In this document: in pieces, positions 26,634 through 35,788 of the stretch
Numbering within the stretch: position 1 is the stretch's first letter
How the letters are laid out: each line of letters starts with the position of its first letter
NCBI GenBank assembly: GCA_020633055.1
Contig: JACKEJ010000006.1
Location: 910,550-974,549 of the forward strand
Length of the DNA stretch: 64,000 nt
Source of the DNA: Sandaracinaceae bacterium
Lineage (GTDB): Bacteria; Myxococcota_A; Polyangia; Polyangiales; Houyiibacteriaceae
Direction of reading: 5' to 3'
Translations under genes and position numbers: made by a program
The notes under the pieces: generated by a model
What the model was told of the DNA's origin: nothing
Database searches by the model: none
The model's input: the letters and a program-made list of their open reading frames with translations, nothing else

Positions 26634-29375
26634 TCAGAGCACCGTCACCTCGCCGCGGCTTCCGTCGACCACCACGCGGTCCCCCGTGGCGATCAGCTGT
26701 GTGGCCCCCGCGGCGCCGACGACCGCCGTGAGGCCGTACTCACGGGCGACCACGGAGCCATGGGAGAGCAGCCCGCCGACGTCGACGACGAGCGCAGCCG
26801 CATGCACGAAGAGGGGCGTCCAACCCGCGTCGGTGACGGGGGCGATCAGGATCTCGCCCGGCTCGAGCGTCGCCGACTGTCGAGGATCGTGGATGACGCG
26901 CGCGCGCCCCTCCACACGGCCCGGGGACACGCCCAGGCCTCGCAGCGTGCGCAGGCCCACGACGGCCGGGGGCCGGGTGGTGACGGGCGTGCCATCCTGC
27001 AGCTTCGGGACGTGCAGGCGCTCACAACGCTCGAAGTCGCGCCGCCGGAGCGCGACCCGGGCCTTCGTCTCTGCCTGGTCGAGCTGGCCCGTGAGCATGG
27101 CGCCCAGCTCGTCCACCAAGAGGAAGTGCACGTCGTCGGGGGTCTCGAAGAAGCCGCGCGCGACGCCGCGGTCGGCGGTCTCTCGGAACAGCACGCGCAG
27201 CCGGTCCGCGCGCAGCACCACGCCGTCCTTCAGCTGCTCGCGCAGGGCGATGAACCGCCGCGCGGTACCCAGGATCTTGTCGAACGCCACGCGGCGGTAC
27301 ACCGGCAGCCGTCGGCGCGCCTCGCGAGCCGCTTCGGCCGTCACGCGCTCCTGACGCGCACGGATGGCGTGCGGGTCCTCGGCGCCGTGAGTGATGGCGT
27401 TCCGCAGCAGCGCCAGCACCTGCGTGGGGTCCTCGCGCCAAGAGGGCTTGCGCGGCTCGGCCTCGCACACCGCGCGGTGTCCGTGGGTCTTCAGGAAGGC
27501 GTCGAGCGCACCGCGAAACGCGGCCGTCTCACGTCGCGCGGGGTCGGTCAGCCAACGCAGCCACGCGTCGTCCGACGGGTGCTCGGCGGCCGACCGTAGG
27601 AGCTGATCGTCCGCGCGGAGCAGCGTCGCGAGCTCGAACAGACCGAACGCGGGGTCTGCGCTAGGGAGCGTCCCGAGCCCAGTCACCAGGCTGGCGGCCA
27701 GCGGGCCGTCGTCGTCCAGGTGCGCGCGCGTGAAGTCGCGCAGCGCGCCGAAGGCCCCCACCGCGAAGGTCGACGCCCAGACGTGCACCATCGCGATGGG
27801 GTCGCGGTCCGGGTCGAAGCGCATCGCGGCGCCCAGCGCCTCGTCGCTGAGCGACCGGGCAAACGGCGCGTCCGTCTGCGCATGCTCGGCGCGCACCGCC
27901 TCGAGGGCGCGCGCGCCATCTCGCTCGAGGGTGCGCAGGCGCCGCAGGAGGGCACGCGTGGCGCGCCCCAGACGGAGCAGGCCGCGTGGCGTCAGGTCGC
28001 TGCGTGTGAAGGCGGGCGTGGGCGTCTCGACAGGACCCACGAACTCCTCCAGCACACGGTCCGGTGAGATGCCTGGGCTGTTGCGGGCTCCTTCGAGCAG
28101 GAACGACACACACAGGTACAGCCGGTGGTAGAAGAACCCGACGACGCGCAGCTGCGGGCTGTCGTCGATGAGCGCGCCGGTCTCCCTCAGTTGTTCGCGG
28201 AAGGCGTGGTCGATGGTAGGCGCGACCGCGCTGAAGGCGAGGGGTGTCACGCAGCCGGGGAGGACCTCGCTGATGTTGCCGTTCGAGAACAGCGGGTAGC
28301 GGGGGTCGATCGGGGTGTCGAGGCTGGCCCTGAAGGACGCGGCACGGTCTCCGTCCCCGGTGGTGATGGGCCGTGACTGCAGCAGGTGGAGGCGGTCGCC
28401 GCGCAGCGCCCACTCGATGTCCACGGGGTGACCGACCAAGCGCTCCACCCGTAGCGCCAGGTCCGCGACGCTGCGCGCCTGCGCGTCCGTCAGGCAGGCC
28501 ACCACGCGTGAGCTCGCCGGGGTGGGTTCGTGGCGCACGCCACCTGGCGCCAACTCCGTTCTGACCCCCTTGCTTCCGATGCGCGTGCTCACGGTCCCAC
28601 TGCCACCCCGCGGGACGCGTATGTGGTCGGGGGTGACGAGGCCAGAGACCACGGACTCTCCGAGGCCGTAGTTGGCGTCGATGACCACCGACAGCGGGTC
28701 TTGACCGGTCGGGTCCACGCTGAAGCACACCCCCGCCGCGTCCGCCGGCACGAGTCGCTGCACCACGATCGCGGCGTCCAGGCGCGCGACGCCCCGCTGC
28801 CGTTGGTAGTCGAGCGCATGCGGGGCGAGGAATGACATGAACACCGCGCCGACCGCGTCGGGGAGGTCGGCCCAAGCGACGCCGAGGCGGGTCTCGTACT
28901 GCCCGGCGAAGCTGGCGGCGCCAGAGTCTTCCGCGACCGCCGAGGAACGCACGGCGAACAGCGCGTCGTCCCCGTCGTCCAAAGCAGCTGCGGCGTCGCG
29001 CGCGAGCGCCCCCAGGTCGACGGTGGCCGGGTCCGACCCACCAGAGCCGGCTGCGGCCAGGGTCGCCGCCACCGCGTCTCGCAACGACGCGATCCGCCCC
29101 TCCAGCGCGCCCGTGGCGTCGGCAGCCGAGGCCGGTGCTGGCGCGGTGTGGTGTGCCGCGAGGGCCTCCTCGAGCGCCTGCTGCAGCGACGTCGGGAGCG
29201 CTTGCGAGATCGCGTGTGTCGTGAGCACGAAGCCATCGGGCACCGGCAGGTCCTGTCCAACGAGCCGCGCCAAGCTGCTCCCCTTCCCACCCGCGATGCG
29301 CCGGTCCTGTGCGCGTGGGTCGTCGAGGCGGAGCACCAACGGTGCGCTCGAGGGGTCGTGGCTGCGGGCGCTCAT
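26634..29375 (-). CDS. PEP-synthase/rifampicin-phosphotransferase-like enzyme
   Basis: The protein is 913 residues. The N-terminal ATP-grasp domain (PPDK_N) shows GGKGSSLARLVGQDLPVPDGF and RSSAVAEDSGAASFAGQYET. The C-terminal swivelling domain has GEILIAPVTDAGWTP and LLSHGSVVAREYG with the phospho-His. The middle 450 residues are not the PEP/pyruvate barrel of true PEP synthase, so the layout is nearer rifampicin phosphotransferase: ATP to phospho-His to an alcohol acceptor. The acceptor here is unknown. The start ATG at 29375 overlaps the stop of the DUF7064-like gene, so both are coupled within a MerR-led operon. Confidence 0.78.
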   Translation of the reverse strand: MSARSHDPSSAPLVLRLDDPRAQDRRIAGGKGSSLARLVGQDLPVPDGFVLTTHAISQALPTSLQQALEEALAAHHTAPAPASAADATGALEGRIASLRDAVAATLAAAGSGGSDPATVDLGALARDAAAALDDGDDALFAVRSSAVAEDSGAASFAGQYETRLGVAWADLPDAVGAVFMSFLAPHALDYQRQRGVARLDAAIVVQRLVPADAAGVCFSVDPTGQDPLSVVIDANYGLGESVVSGLVTPDHIRVPRGGSGTVSTRIGSKGVRTELAPGGVRHEPTPASSRVVACLTDAQARSVADLALRVERLVGHPVDIEWALRGDRLHLLQSRPITTGDGDRAASFRASLDTPIDPRYPLFSNGNISEVLPGCVTPLAFSAVAPTIDHAFREQLRETGALIDDSPQLRVVGFFYHRLYLCVSFLLEGARNSPGISPDRVLEEFVGPVETPTPAFTRSDLTPRGLLRLGRATRALLRRLRTLERDGARALEAVRAEHAQTDAPFARSLSDEALGAAMRFDPDRDPIAMVHVWASTFAVGAFGALRDFTRAHLDDDGPLAASLVTGLGTLPSADPAFGLFELATLLRADDQLLRSAAEHPSDDAWLRWLTDPARRETAAFRGALDAFLKTHGHRAVCEAEPRKPSWREDPTQVLALLRNAITHGAEDPHAIRARQERVTAEAAREARRRLPVYRRVAFDKILGTARRFIALREQLKDGVVLRADRLRVLFRETADRGVARGFFETPDDVHFLLVDELGAMLTGQLDQAETKARVALRRRDFERCERLHVPKLQDGTPVTTRPPAVVGLRTLRGLGVSPGRVEGRARVIHDPRQSATLEPGEILIAPVTDAGWTPLFVHAAALVVDVGGLLSHGSVVAREYGLTAVVGAAGATQLIATGDRVVVDGSRGEVTVL

Positions 29376-30439
29376 ACCAGTCGTTGCTCCATGGCCTCGA
29401 CGATTCCGAGGGTGGTCCGCCCCCGCCAGTGGAAGCGCGCCAGGGCCTCGTTCACGAGGCTGCCATGGCCGTCGGTCTCGATGGCGACCGGCAGCTGCCG
29501 CAACACCGTGACGTCCACCACGTGGCGTTCTCCTCCGATGCCCAGTGTCAGTGTGCTCCGCGCTGGCCAGCGGCCTCGGGCGCCCGCGTCGGGCGAGAGC
29601 TCGAAGCTGTCGAGCGGCTGCGACCGGCCACCGTAGAACGCGTAGCCGCCATCGACGACCAGCGAAAGGACCTCGACGCGCGTGGCATTGACACACAGAT
29701 CCGCGCCGAACTGAAAGGACACCCAGCGCCAGCGGCGCGGCACCCGCATGTCGCGCACGCCCCAGCTGTGGTCCCGCTGCCCGCTGCCGCTCACCTCTGC
29801 GCGCACCCCGTCGACGAACACCTCACCGTGCACCCGCGTCGCCTGCTCGTAGTGCGCGGCGCCTGCCATGGACGGGAGCGCGCGTGCCGCTCGCAGCGCC
29901 AGGCCCAAACGCATCAGCCGGCCGGGCTGCGCCATGGTCTGCCACAGGGCGCGCCGAGCGACCGGCCGTTTGCGCGAGCTCGCGTGGAAGTCGTAGGGCG
30001 GGTGCAGCGAGTCCGCGGTCAGCGTGAAGCGAACCTGGCGGCGCGGGAGGTCGACGCACGCGGCTTGCATCAGGTCTCCGAACTCGGCTCCGTCGGCGGA
30101 CACGAAGATCGGGCCGTCGTACCGCAGCACCCAACGATCGTAGGGGCGGAGCATCTCGAACGACAGCGCGCCGATGGCGACGCGGCTCACGTCGCTCCCG
30201 AAGGCGTCTCGCTCGAGCGGCGCGTGCAGGCGCACGAAGCCGACCTCGCCCGTCGCGAAGTAGAAGCACACGAAGCCGTCCATGTGCCCCCGATTCGGTG
30301 AGAAGCCGATGCGCATCGCCGCGCCCAGCTCCGCGCGCTCGTCGAAGAAGTTGAAGTAGTACGACTCGTTCCAGAAGCGGTCGTCCGGGGCCGCGTGCGT
30401 GTGCTCGTCCTCTCTCTCCATCGGGGTGCGGGAAGTCAT
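29372..30439 (-). CDS. DUF7064/DUF7065-like protein
   Basis: The protein is about 355 residues, beta-rich. The best landmark is SGSGQRDHSWGVRDM in the middle, followed by RRWRWVSFQFG; this QRDHSWG motif is typical of a family of uncharacterised proteins often found beside PEP-synthase-like or lipid/steroid genes and distantly like hydroxyneurosporene synthase. The N terminus has WNESYYFNFFD. The start is uncertain: ATG at 30439 is used, a GTG at 30478 is possible. It is coupled to the downstream phosphotransferase-like gene. No function is assigned. Confidence 0.65.
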   Translation of the reverse strand: MTSRTPMEREDEHTHAAPDDRFWNESYYFNFFDERAELGAAMRIGFSPNRGHMDGFVCFYFATGEVGFVRLHAPLERDAFGSDVSRVAIGALSFEMLRPYDRWVLRYDGPIFVSADGAEFGDLMQAACVDLPRRQVRFTLTADSLHPPYDFHASSRKRPVARRALWQTMAQPGRLMRLGLALRAARALPSMAGAAHYEQATRVHGEVFVDGVRAEVSGSGQRDHSWGVRDMRVPRRWRWVSFQFGADLCVNATRVEVLSLVVDGGYAFYGGRSQPLDSFELSPDAGARGRWPARSTLTLGIGGERHVVDVTVLRQLPVAIETDGHGSLVNEALARFHWRGRTTLGIVEAMEQRLV

Positions 30440-30516
30440 GTGGGGGCCCGGAGCATCGCCCGGTCGCTCGTCGAGCACAAGCTCACCCGTTGGTGAATTG
30501 TGGGCCTGGGGGGCGC

Positions 30517-31014
30517 TCAGCGACCGCGCCTGCCGTCCGTCAGCTCGGCGAGTCGCTCCTGACTGACCCGGCGGATCAGCGTGAGCTCGTCGATCGTCCG
30601 GTCCAGGGCGTCCCGCCGCTCCCTCAGCTCGGCGATCATCTGCTCGGAGCGCGCGATGGCCAGCTCCAGCTGCTTGCTGCGCCCCTCGCCGTGCTCGCCG
30701 TACAGGTCCAGGTAGTGTTGCAGCTCGCGCAGCGTGAGCCCCAGCGACTTGCCGCGCAGGATGAGCTGCAGGCGCGCTCGCTCTCGGCGCGTGTAGACAC
30801 GGTTCTGGCCCACGCGCCGGGGCGTGAGCAGGCCCTTCTCTTCGTAGAAGCGGATGGCGCGCGCGGTGGTCCCGAGCGACTCCGCCAGCTCACCGATGCC
30901 CCACACCTCCTGCCGCGCTGGCTGCGCGCGGTGGGCGTCCACGAAGCCGGCGGTGTCGTCCGCGCTGCGGGGAGTGGGGGGAGGGGAGGCTGGCTTGCGG
31001 CGCACGGTCATCAT
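30517..31014 (-). CDS. MerR-family regulator (LiuR-like)
   Basis: The protein is about 165 residues. After a disordered tail of about 35 residues comes the MerR winged helix: VWGIGELAESLGTTARAIRFYEEKGLL and RVYTRRERARLQLILRGKSLGLTLREL. A dimerisation coiled coil follows, ending in Arg residues. There is no C-terminal Cys-rich metal site. It heads an operon with the DUF7064-like and phosphotransferase-like genes and diverges from the BKACE gene across an 18-base palindrome. LiuR-type MerR proteins control acyl-CoA and branched-chain amino acid catabolism, so an acyl-CoA-type effector is likely but not shown. Confidence 0.85.
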   Translation of the reverse strand: MMTVRRKPASPPPTPRSADDTAGFVDAHRAQPARQEVWGIGELAESLGTTARAIRFYEEKGLLTPRRVGQNRVYTRRERARLQLILRGKSLGLTLRELQHYLDLYGEHGEGRSKQLELAIARSEQMIAELRERRDALDRTIDELTLIRRVSQERLAELTDGRRGR

Positions 31015-31033
31015 CTGCCCAATGAAGGAGCTG

Positions 31034-31051
31034 GTTGACGTATACGTTAAC
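31034..31051. promoter_or_regulatory. probable MerR/LiuR-type operator
   Basis: GTTGACGTATACGTTAAC is an 18-base dyad with eight of nine pairs matching. It lies between the divergent MerR and BKACE genes, 20 bases upstream of the BKACE ATG and 19 bases from the MerR ATG. TTGACG inside it could be a -35 element for BKACE. From memory, LiuR-like regulators bind ACGTnnACGT-like dyads, and this site fits that form. Confidence 0.65.
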
Positions 31052-31071
31052 ACGCGCTACCCCTGTTCGCC

Positions 31072-31932
31072 ATGGACAAAGCCATCCTCACCTGCGCGCT
31101 CAACGGCGTCCTCACCAACCCCAAGCAGCACCCCGTGCCCGTCACGCCCGAGGAGATGGCTGCGTCCGCGCGCGACGCATACAACGCCGGCGCGTCCATC
31201 ATGCACATCCACTTCCGGCGGCAGGAGCCCAACCTCGGCCACATGCCGTCGTGGGATCCCGCTGTGGCCAAGGCCTGTGCGGACGCCATCCGTGAGGCCT
31301 GCCCGGGTGTCATCATCAACCAGACCACCGGCGTGTTCGGGCCCGATGTGTCCGGCCCCATCGCCTGCATCGACGCGCTCGAGCCCGAGATCGCAGCCCT
31401 CAACGCAGGCAGCCTGAACTACCTCAAGCTGCGCGCAGACGGCACGTGGGCCTGGCCGCCCATGCTCTTCGACAACCCGGTCGAGAAGGTGAAGAAGATG
31501 CTCGACGCCATGCAGCGCGTCGGCACGCTCCCCGAGTTCGAGTGCTTCGACGTCGGCATCGTGCGCTCCATCGCGCTGTACATGAAGTCGGGTATGACGG
31601 ACAGCGCTCAGTACAACTTCGTGATGGGCGTGGCCTCGGGTATGCCGGTCGACGTGGACCTCCTCGAGCTGCTGCTGCGCTACAAGGACGAGAAGTCCGT
31701 GTGGCAGTGCACCCTGATCGGCCGCGAGGAGATCTGGCCCGCGCACCAGAAGGCGGCCGACCTCGGCGGCATGCTCCGCACGGGCGTCGAAGACACGTTC
31801 TACTTGCCCAACGGTGACCGCACGACCGGCAACGGCCAGCTCATCGAGGCCCTGGCCACCTGTGCGCGCAACGCGGGACGCGAGGTGGCGTCTCCGGCGG
31901 AAGCCCGCGCCATGATGGGCATGGCCGCCTGA
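31072..31932 (+). CDS. beta-keto acid cleavage enzyme (BKACE)
   Basis: The protein is 286 residues, the BKACE (former DUF849) family. It condenses a beta-keto acid with acetyl-CoA to release acetoacetate and a new CoA ester. The N-terminal barrel start AILTCALNG, metal-ligand MHIHFR (His45, His47), TGVFGPD and GGMLRTGVEDTFY are typical. The exact beta-keto acid is not predictable by eye. It is transcribed away from the MerR gene across a shared operator, so it is probably a target. The next gene, a kinase, starts 75 bases on. Confidence 0.9.
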   Translation: MDKAILTCALNGVLTNPKQHPVPVTPEEMAASARDAYNAGASIMHIHFRRQEPNLGHMPSWDPAVAKACADAIREACPGVIINQTTGVFGPDVSGPIACIDALEPEIAALNAGSLNYLKLRADGTWAWPPMLFDNPVEKVKKMLDAMQRVGTLPEFECFDVGIVRSIALYMKSGMTDSAQYNFVMGVASGMPVDVDLLELLLRYKDEKSVWQCTLIGREEIWPAHQKAADLGGMLRTGVEDTFYLPNGDRTTGNGQLIEALATCARNAGREVASPAEARAMMGMAA

Positions 31933-32007
31933 GGCCCCGGGCCCTCGGTGGCGTGACCCAATACAGGGGTCCCCAAAATGGGACTGTGATGCTACCGTCT
32001 TGCTCTC

Positions 32008-33708
32008 ATGAGAGGGAAAGACGCTGGTCCCCTGCCGCTCCCCGCACGTTCGTGGCAGGCCGATGAGCCCCACGAAGCGCTGCGCCAACGACGCCTGCGG
32101 TGGACTGCAGGGGCCTCCGCCATCGCCGTCGCAGCCGCGCTCCCGGTGCTCGCGGTCCCTGGGACCCCCAAGGACGCGTGGGTCGCGTGGCTGGGCGCCG
32201 GCGTGGCCATGGCGGGCGCGCTCGGGAAGCTGTACGCGTTGCGGCCTGGCCAGACGGACCAGCGCCACCTGGCAGGGCCGCTCGCGGTCGTCATCGCCAC
32301 CGGCGCGATGCTGATGCAGGCGTACTTCGGTATCGGTTCGGCGGCCGCTGCTCTCATCACCGTGGGGGTGCTCGCCCATGCCATGGACGACACCACGCGT
32401 TGGCCGCGGGTCGTCGTCGCGACCGTCTGCGTCGAGCACTTCGTCCTGGCCGCCCTCTCCGAGCTGCCGGGGTCGCCCATTCACCGCGTGGACTGGCATG
32501 GTCATGCGTCCACTCAAGCCGTGCGCTTGGTGGTCAACGCGGGCACGGTCATGGTGTACGTCATGGCGCACCTCTTCGGCCGTCGCCTCCTGGCGGAGAG
32601 CCTGATGGCGCAACACGAGCTGGAGACCTCCGCCCGTGCGGTCGCTCGCACCGAAGCTCTCCTCGACGACGCGCGCGCCGAGCTGGACGCGGCGCGCGCG
32701 GTGGGTCGCGGTCGCTTCACGGGGGTGCGCCTTGGTCGATTCGAGCTCGGGCGCCTGCTGGGCAGCGGGGGCATGGGCGAGGTCTACGAGGCGCGCGACG
32801 ACGGTCGGCACGCCGTCGCCGTCAAGGTGCTGCGTTTCGGCCGCGGAGGCGTCAACGCGCAGTCCCTCGCGCGCTTCGAGCGCGAGAGTCGGGTGATGGC
32901 CGAGGTCCGCTCACCCTATCTGACGCGGGTCATCGAGGTGAGCGGCGACGCGGACGAGTTTCCCTTCATCGCCATGGAGCTGCTGTCGGGGATGGATCTC
33001 GAGCGCTACCTGGTGCGCTACGGCGAGCTCACCCCCGATGAGCTCTTGGTGTTGGTGCACGACGTCGCGTGCGCGCTGGACGTCGCACATCAGCACGGTG
33101 TGGTGCACCGTGACCTCAAACCTTCCAACATCTTCCGCATGGTCGTCGACGGATCGCCGTCGTTTCGCGTGATCGACTTCGGGGTCGCAGCGCTGCAGCG
33201 CGCCGACGTGAACATCACGACGCACGAAGTGGTCGGGACGCTGGGCTACATGGCCCCGGAGCAGCACCTGGAGGGGGGCACGGTCGATGGTCGGACCGAC
33301 CTCTTCGCCTTGGCGACGGTCGCGCTCGAGTGCGCCACGCTGTTCCGGCCCATCGTCACGGCGCTCGACCGTCGCCTCGGGCAGTGGTCGCCCGACAGCC
33401 TCGTGCGACGGGAGCACGCGCTGTCCGAGGTCCCCACGCCGGTCGCGGCCGTCTTGCGCAGAGGTCTGGCCGACCAAGCGGCGGACCGCTTCGAGAGCTG
33501 CCTGGCGTTCCACCGCGCGCTCCGGCGGGCGTACGACGCTGCTGGCGAGCGAGAGCTGCACGACGCTCCGGCGGACGAGGTGGTGGGATTGATCCCATCG
33601 CCGAGTCGCCAGAGTCCGGGCCACGCGCCCGAACGTGAGGAGCCGACAGGCCCCGCGGACGTTTCGTCGGTGACCTTCCCCGGTTGGCGAGGCACGATGC
33701 GCCCATGA
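32008..33708 (+). CDS. membrane Ser/Thr kinase, N-terminal membrane domain
   Basis: The protein is 566 residues. About five hydrophobic segments occupy residues 30-200, then a short coiled coil, then a C-terminal kinase domain (about 242-500): LLGSGGMGEVYEA, VAVKVL, VHRDLKPSNI, VIDFGVAAL and GYMAPEQ are intact, so it should be active. The order is unusual, since bacterial Hanks-type kinases usually have the kinase N-terminal and the sensor outside the membrane. The C terminus is disordered. Its stop overlaps the AraC regulator start (ATGA), so the regulator may be linked to its output. Confidence 0.88.
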   Translation: MRGKDAGPLPLPARSWQADEPHEALRQRRLRWTAGASAIAVAAALPVLAVPGTPKDAWVAWLGAGVAMAGALGKLYALRPGQTDQRHLAGPLAVVIATGAMLMQAYFGIGSAAAALITVGVLAHAMDDTTRWPRVVVATVCVEHFVLAALSELPGSPIHRVDWHGHASTQAVRLVVNAGTVMVYVMAHLFGRRLLAESLMAQHELETSARAVARTEALLDDARAELDAARAVGRGRFTGVRLGRFELGRLLGSGGMGEVYEARDDGRHAVAVKVLRFGRGGVNAQSLARFERESRVMAEVRSPYLTRVIEVSGDADEFPFIAMELLSGMDLERYLVRYGELTPDELLVLVHDVACALDVAHQHGVVHRDLKPSNIFRMVVDGSPSFRVIDFGVAALQRADVNITTHEVVGTLGYMAPEQHLEGGTVDGRTDLFALATVALECATLFRPIVTALDRRLGQWSPDSLVRREHALSEVPTPVAAVLRRGLADQAADRFESCLAFHRALRRAYDAAGERELHDAPADEVVGLIPSPSRQSPGHAPEREEPTGPADVSSVTFPGWRGTMRP

Positions 33709-34718
33709 CCGAGACCTCCCACTCGCTGCCGGCCATCCACGCGCACCACCTCACCGAGCTGGTGCAGCGCTGGCAGGTGGACCCGGCCGAGCTGCTGGAT
33801 GGTCTCGGGGTCACCCAAGAGGACCTGACCCAGCCCGATCGGCGGCTGGAGATCTCCGTCTTCCAAGAGCTGATCGAGCGGGCCCGGACCCTCACCGGGG
33901 AGCCCGCCCTGGGTATCTACTTCGGCATGGACATGCGCGTGTCCTCGCACGGGCTCTTGGGATACGCCGCGCTCACGTCCGCCACGGTGCGCGCGGGGCT
34001 CAACCTGGCCATCCGCTACGTCCCCACCCGCACGACCGCCATCGGTCTGCGTGTCGTCGAGGGGACCGACACGGCGGCCCTGATCATCGACGAGCACGTG
34101 GACCTGGGGAGCGCGCGCGACGCGGTGCTCTTCGCATTCACCATGGGCATCTGGCAGATCGCCAAGGCCGCCACTGGGCAAGCCGTCGGAGGCGAGGCCG
34201 ACTTCCCGTTTCCGCGCCCGGCGTACATGGACCGCTTCACGAAGTACATGCCGGGCGGCCTGCGCTTCGATCAGCCGGTCGCGCAGCTCGTGTTCGCGCG
34301 CGAGCTGCTCGATCTGCCCATGACCATGTCGGACCCAGCCGCCATGCAGGTGGCGCGCGAGCACTGCGAGCGGGAGCTGCAGGCCCTGGGCTTCGGCGGG
34401 GACATCGTGTCGCGCGTGCGCTCCGTGCTGCAGCCGGCAGATGGCGTGGGCTATCGCACGTTGGAAGAGGTGGCGCGCGCGCTGCACATGTCGGAGCGCA
34501 CGTTGAAGCGGCGGCTCGCGACACAGGGCACCAGCTTCACCTCGGTGCTCGACGAGGCCCGCTGCGAACGGGCGATGGTGTGGTTGCGCGAGGACAAGAG
34601 CTCTCATGCCGACATCGCCGAGCGCCTCGGGTACGCCGACGCGAGCGCCTTCTCGCGGGCGTTTCGGCGCTGGACGGGTATGACCCCTGCGGTCTTTCAG
34701 CGACAGGGTCGCAGCTGA
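33705..34718 (+). CDS. AraC-family regulator with arabinose-binding-like domain
   Basis: The protein is 337 residues. The N-terminal domain (about 15-190) is of the PF12625 type seen in OruR/VirF-like and lipid-responsive AraC proteins, with LGYAALTSATVRAGL. The C-terminal HTH_18 pair is clear: VARALHMSERTLKRRLATQGTSF and IAERLGYADASAFSRAFRRWTG. The start at 33705 overlaps the kinase stop by 4 bases, which no upstream start would do as well. It may regulate the metal-dependent hydrolase gene that follows at 34855. Confidence 0.87.
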   Translation: MTETSHSLPAIHAHHLTELVQRWQVDPAELLDGLGVTQEDLTQPDRRLEISVFQELIERARTLTGEPALGIYFGMDMRVSSHGLLGYAALTSATVRAGLNLAIRYVPTRTTAIGLRVVEGTDTAALIIDEHVDLGSARDAVLFAFTMGIWQIAKAATGQAVGGEADFPFPRPAYMDRFTKYMPGGLRFDQPVAQLVFARELLDLPMTMSDPAAMQVAREHCERELQALGFGGDIVSRVRSVLQPADGVGYRTLEEVARALHMSERTLKRRLATQGTSFTSVLDEARCERAMVWLREDKSSHADIAERLGYADASAFSRAFRRWTGMTPAVFQRQGRS

Positions 34719-34854
34719 CTCGTCGGGTCGGGTCCCCCATCGCTGGCCCCATCCGACCGAAATGCGGCCTCAGCCGCCCTCGTCAGAGGGGGTGCCCGTC
34801 GGCACATTGTGCACAGAAGGTCGGTAAGCACCGGCCCACGCCAAGGAAAGCACG

Positions 34855-35673
34855 ATGCAAACGACGACTCACCCCATCGAAGTTCGGAACATGCGCTTCA
34901 ACCTGGAGACCGGCGTCCCCAAGCACTGGCACGGCGGCGGACGCGGCGTGACGCTGTTCTTCGACAACCTGTCCACCCTCTTCCCGGAGGGTGAGCGCTT
35001 CTTCATCGCCAGCGTACGCGCACACCTCACGCACGTGACGGACGCCGAGCTGCGCTCCGCCGTGCGCGCTTTCTGCGGGCAGGAGGCGATGCACGGGCGC
35101 GAGCACGAGCGCATGAACGCGATGATCGACGCGCACGGGTACCCCGCGCACGAGCTGGAGGCCCGCCTCGTCAAGCTCTTGGGCCTCGTTCAAAAGACGC
35201 TCCCAAAGCGCTGGCAGCTGGCCGCCACCTGTGCGCTCGAGCACTACACGGCGCTGCTGGGTGACCTGCTGCTCAAGAACCCCGCGATCCTGGCCGAGGC
35301 GCACCCCGAGATGGTGCGCATGTGGAACTGGCACGCGGCCGAGGAGAGCGAGCACAAGTGCGTGGCCTTCGACGTCTACCAGGCCGCGGGCGGCCACACC
35401 GTCGAGCGCGGCGCCATCATGGTGCTCGCGACCGTCATTTTCTGGGCCGTGCTGTTCGAGCAGCAGGTGCGCCTGATGCACGCGGATGGCATCGCGACGT
35501 CGCCCCGCGAGTGGGTGAAGCTCGGGCGCTTCATGTTCGGCAAGCCGGCGCGCCTTCAGCAGCTGGCGCTCCCGCTGCTCGACTACTTCCGCCCGTCGTT
35601 CCATCCGCTCGACCACGGAGACACCGCGCTGGTCGAGGCGTGGCGACATGGGCACGCCCCGATCGCGGCTTGA
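34855..35673 (+). CDS. predicted metal-dependent hydrolase (PF10118)
   Basis: The protein is 272 residues, all-helical. Candidate metal-binding residues recur in ferritin-like style: AMHGREHERMN, CALEHYTALL and WHAAEESEHKCVAFD. This matches the PF10118 family of putative metal-dependent hydrolases, whose reaction is unknown. The start ATG at 34855 has AAGGA 8 bases upstream. The AraC gene lies 136 bases upstream on the same strand. A hydrophobic stretch (IMVLATVIFWAVLF) near residue 190 suggests membrane contact. Confidence 0.75.
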   Translation: MQTTTHPIEVRNMRFNLETGVPKHWHGGGRGVTLFFDNLSTLFPEGERFFIASVRAHLTHVTDAELRSAVRAFCGQEAMHGREHERMNAMIDAHGYPAHELEARLVKLLGLVQKTLPKRWQLAATCALEHYTALLGDLLLKNPAILAEAHPEMVRMWNWHAAEESEHKCVAFDVYQAAGGHTVERGAIMVLATVIFWAVLFEQQVRLMHADGIATSPREWVKLGRFMFGKPARLQQLALPLLDYFRPSFHPLDHGDTALVEAWRHGHAPIAA

Positions 35674-35723
35674 CCGACCGCTCGCCCACCAGACCCCGGT
35701 GGGCGACCGTCGAGGAGGGGACC

Positions 35724-35751
35724 CTGACACACGCCCGAGGGACGCTATAGT
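35724..35751 (+). promoter_or_regulatory. sigma-70-type promoter for phosphatidyltransferase gene
   Basis: CTGACA (35724-35729) and TATAGT (35746-35751) are spaced by 16 bases, 37 bases upstream of the ATG at 35789. This is a good match to a housekeeping promoter and would drive the phosphatidyltransferase-cytidylyltransferase pair. Confidence 0.5.
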
Positions 35752-35788
35752 CAGGGCGTCCCATGCCAGGTCTGCTACACCCGCTGCC

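Noticed and set aside
31966..31984. GTCCC/GGGAC small inverted repeat before the kinase gene
   Set aside because: The stem is only 5 bases and could be chance. It is too weak to call a terminator for BKACE or an operator.
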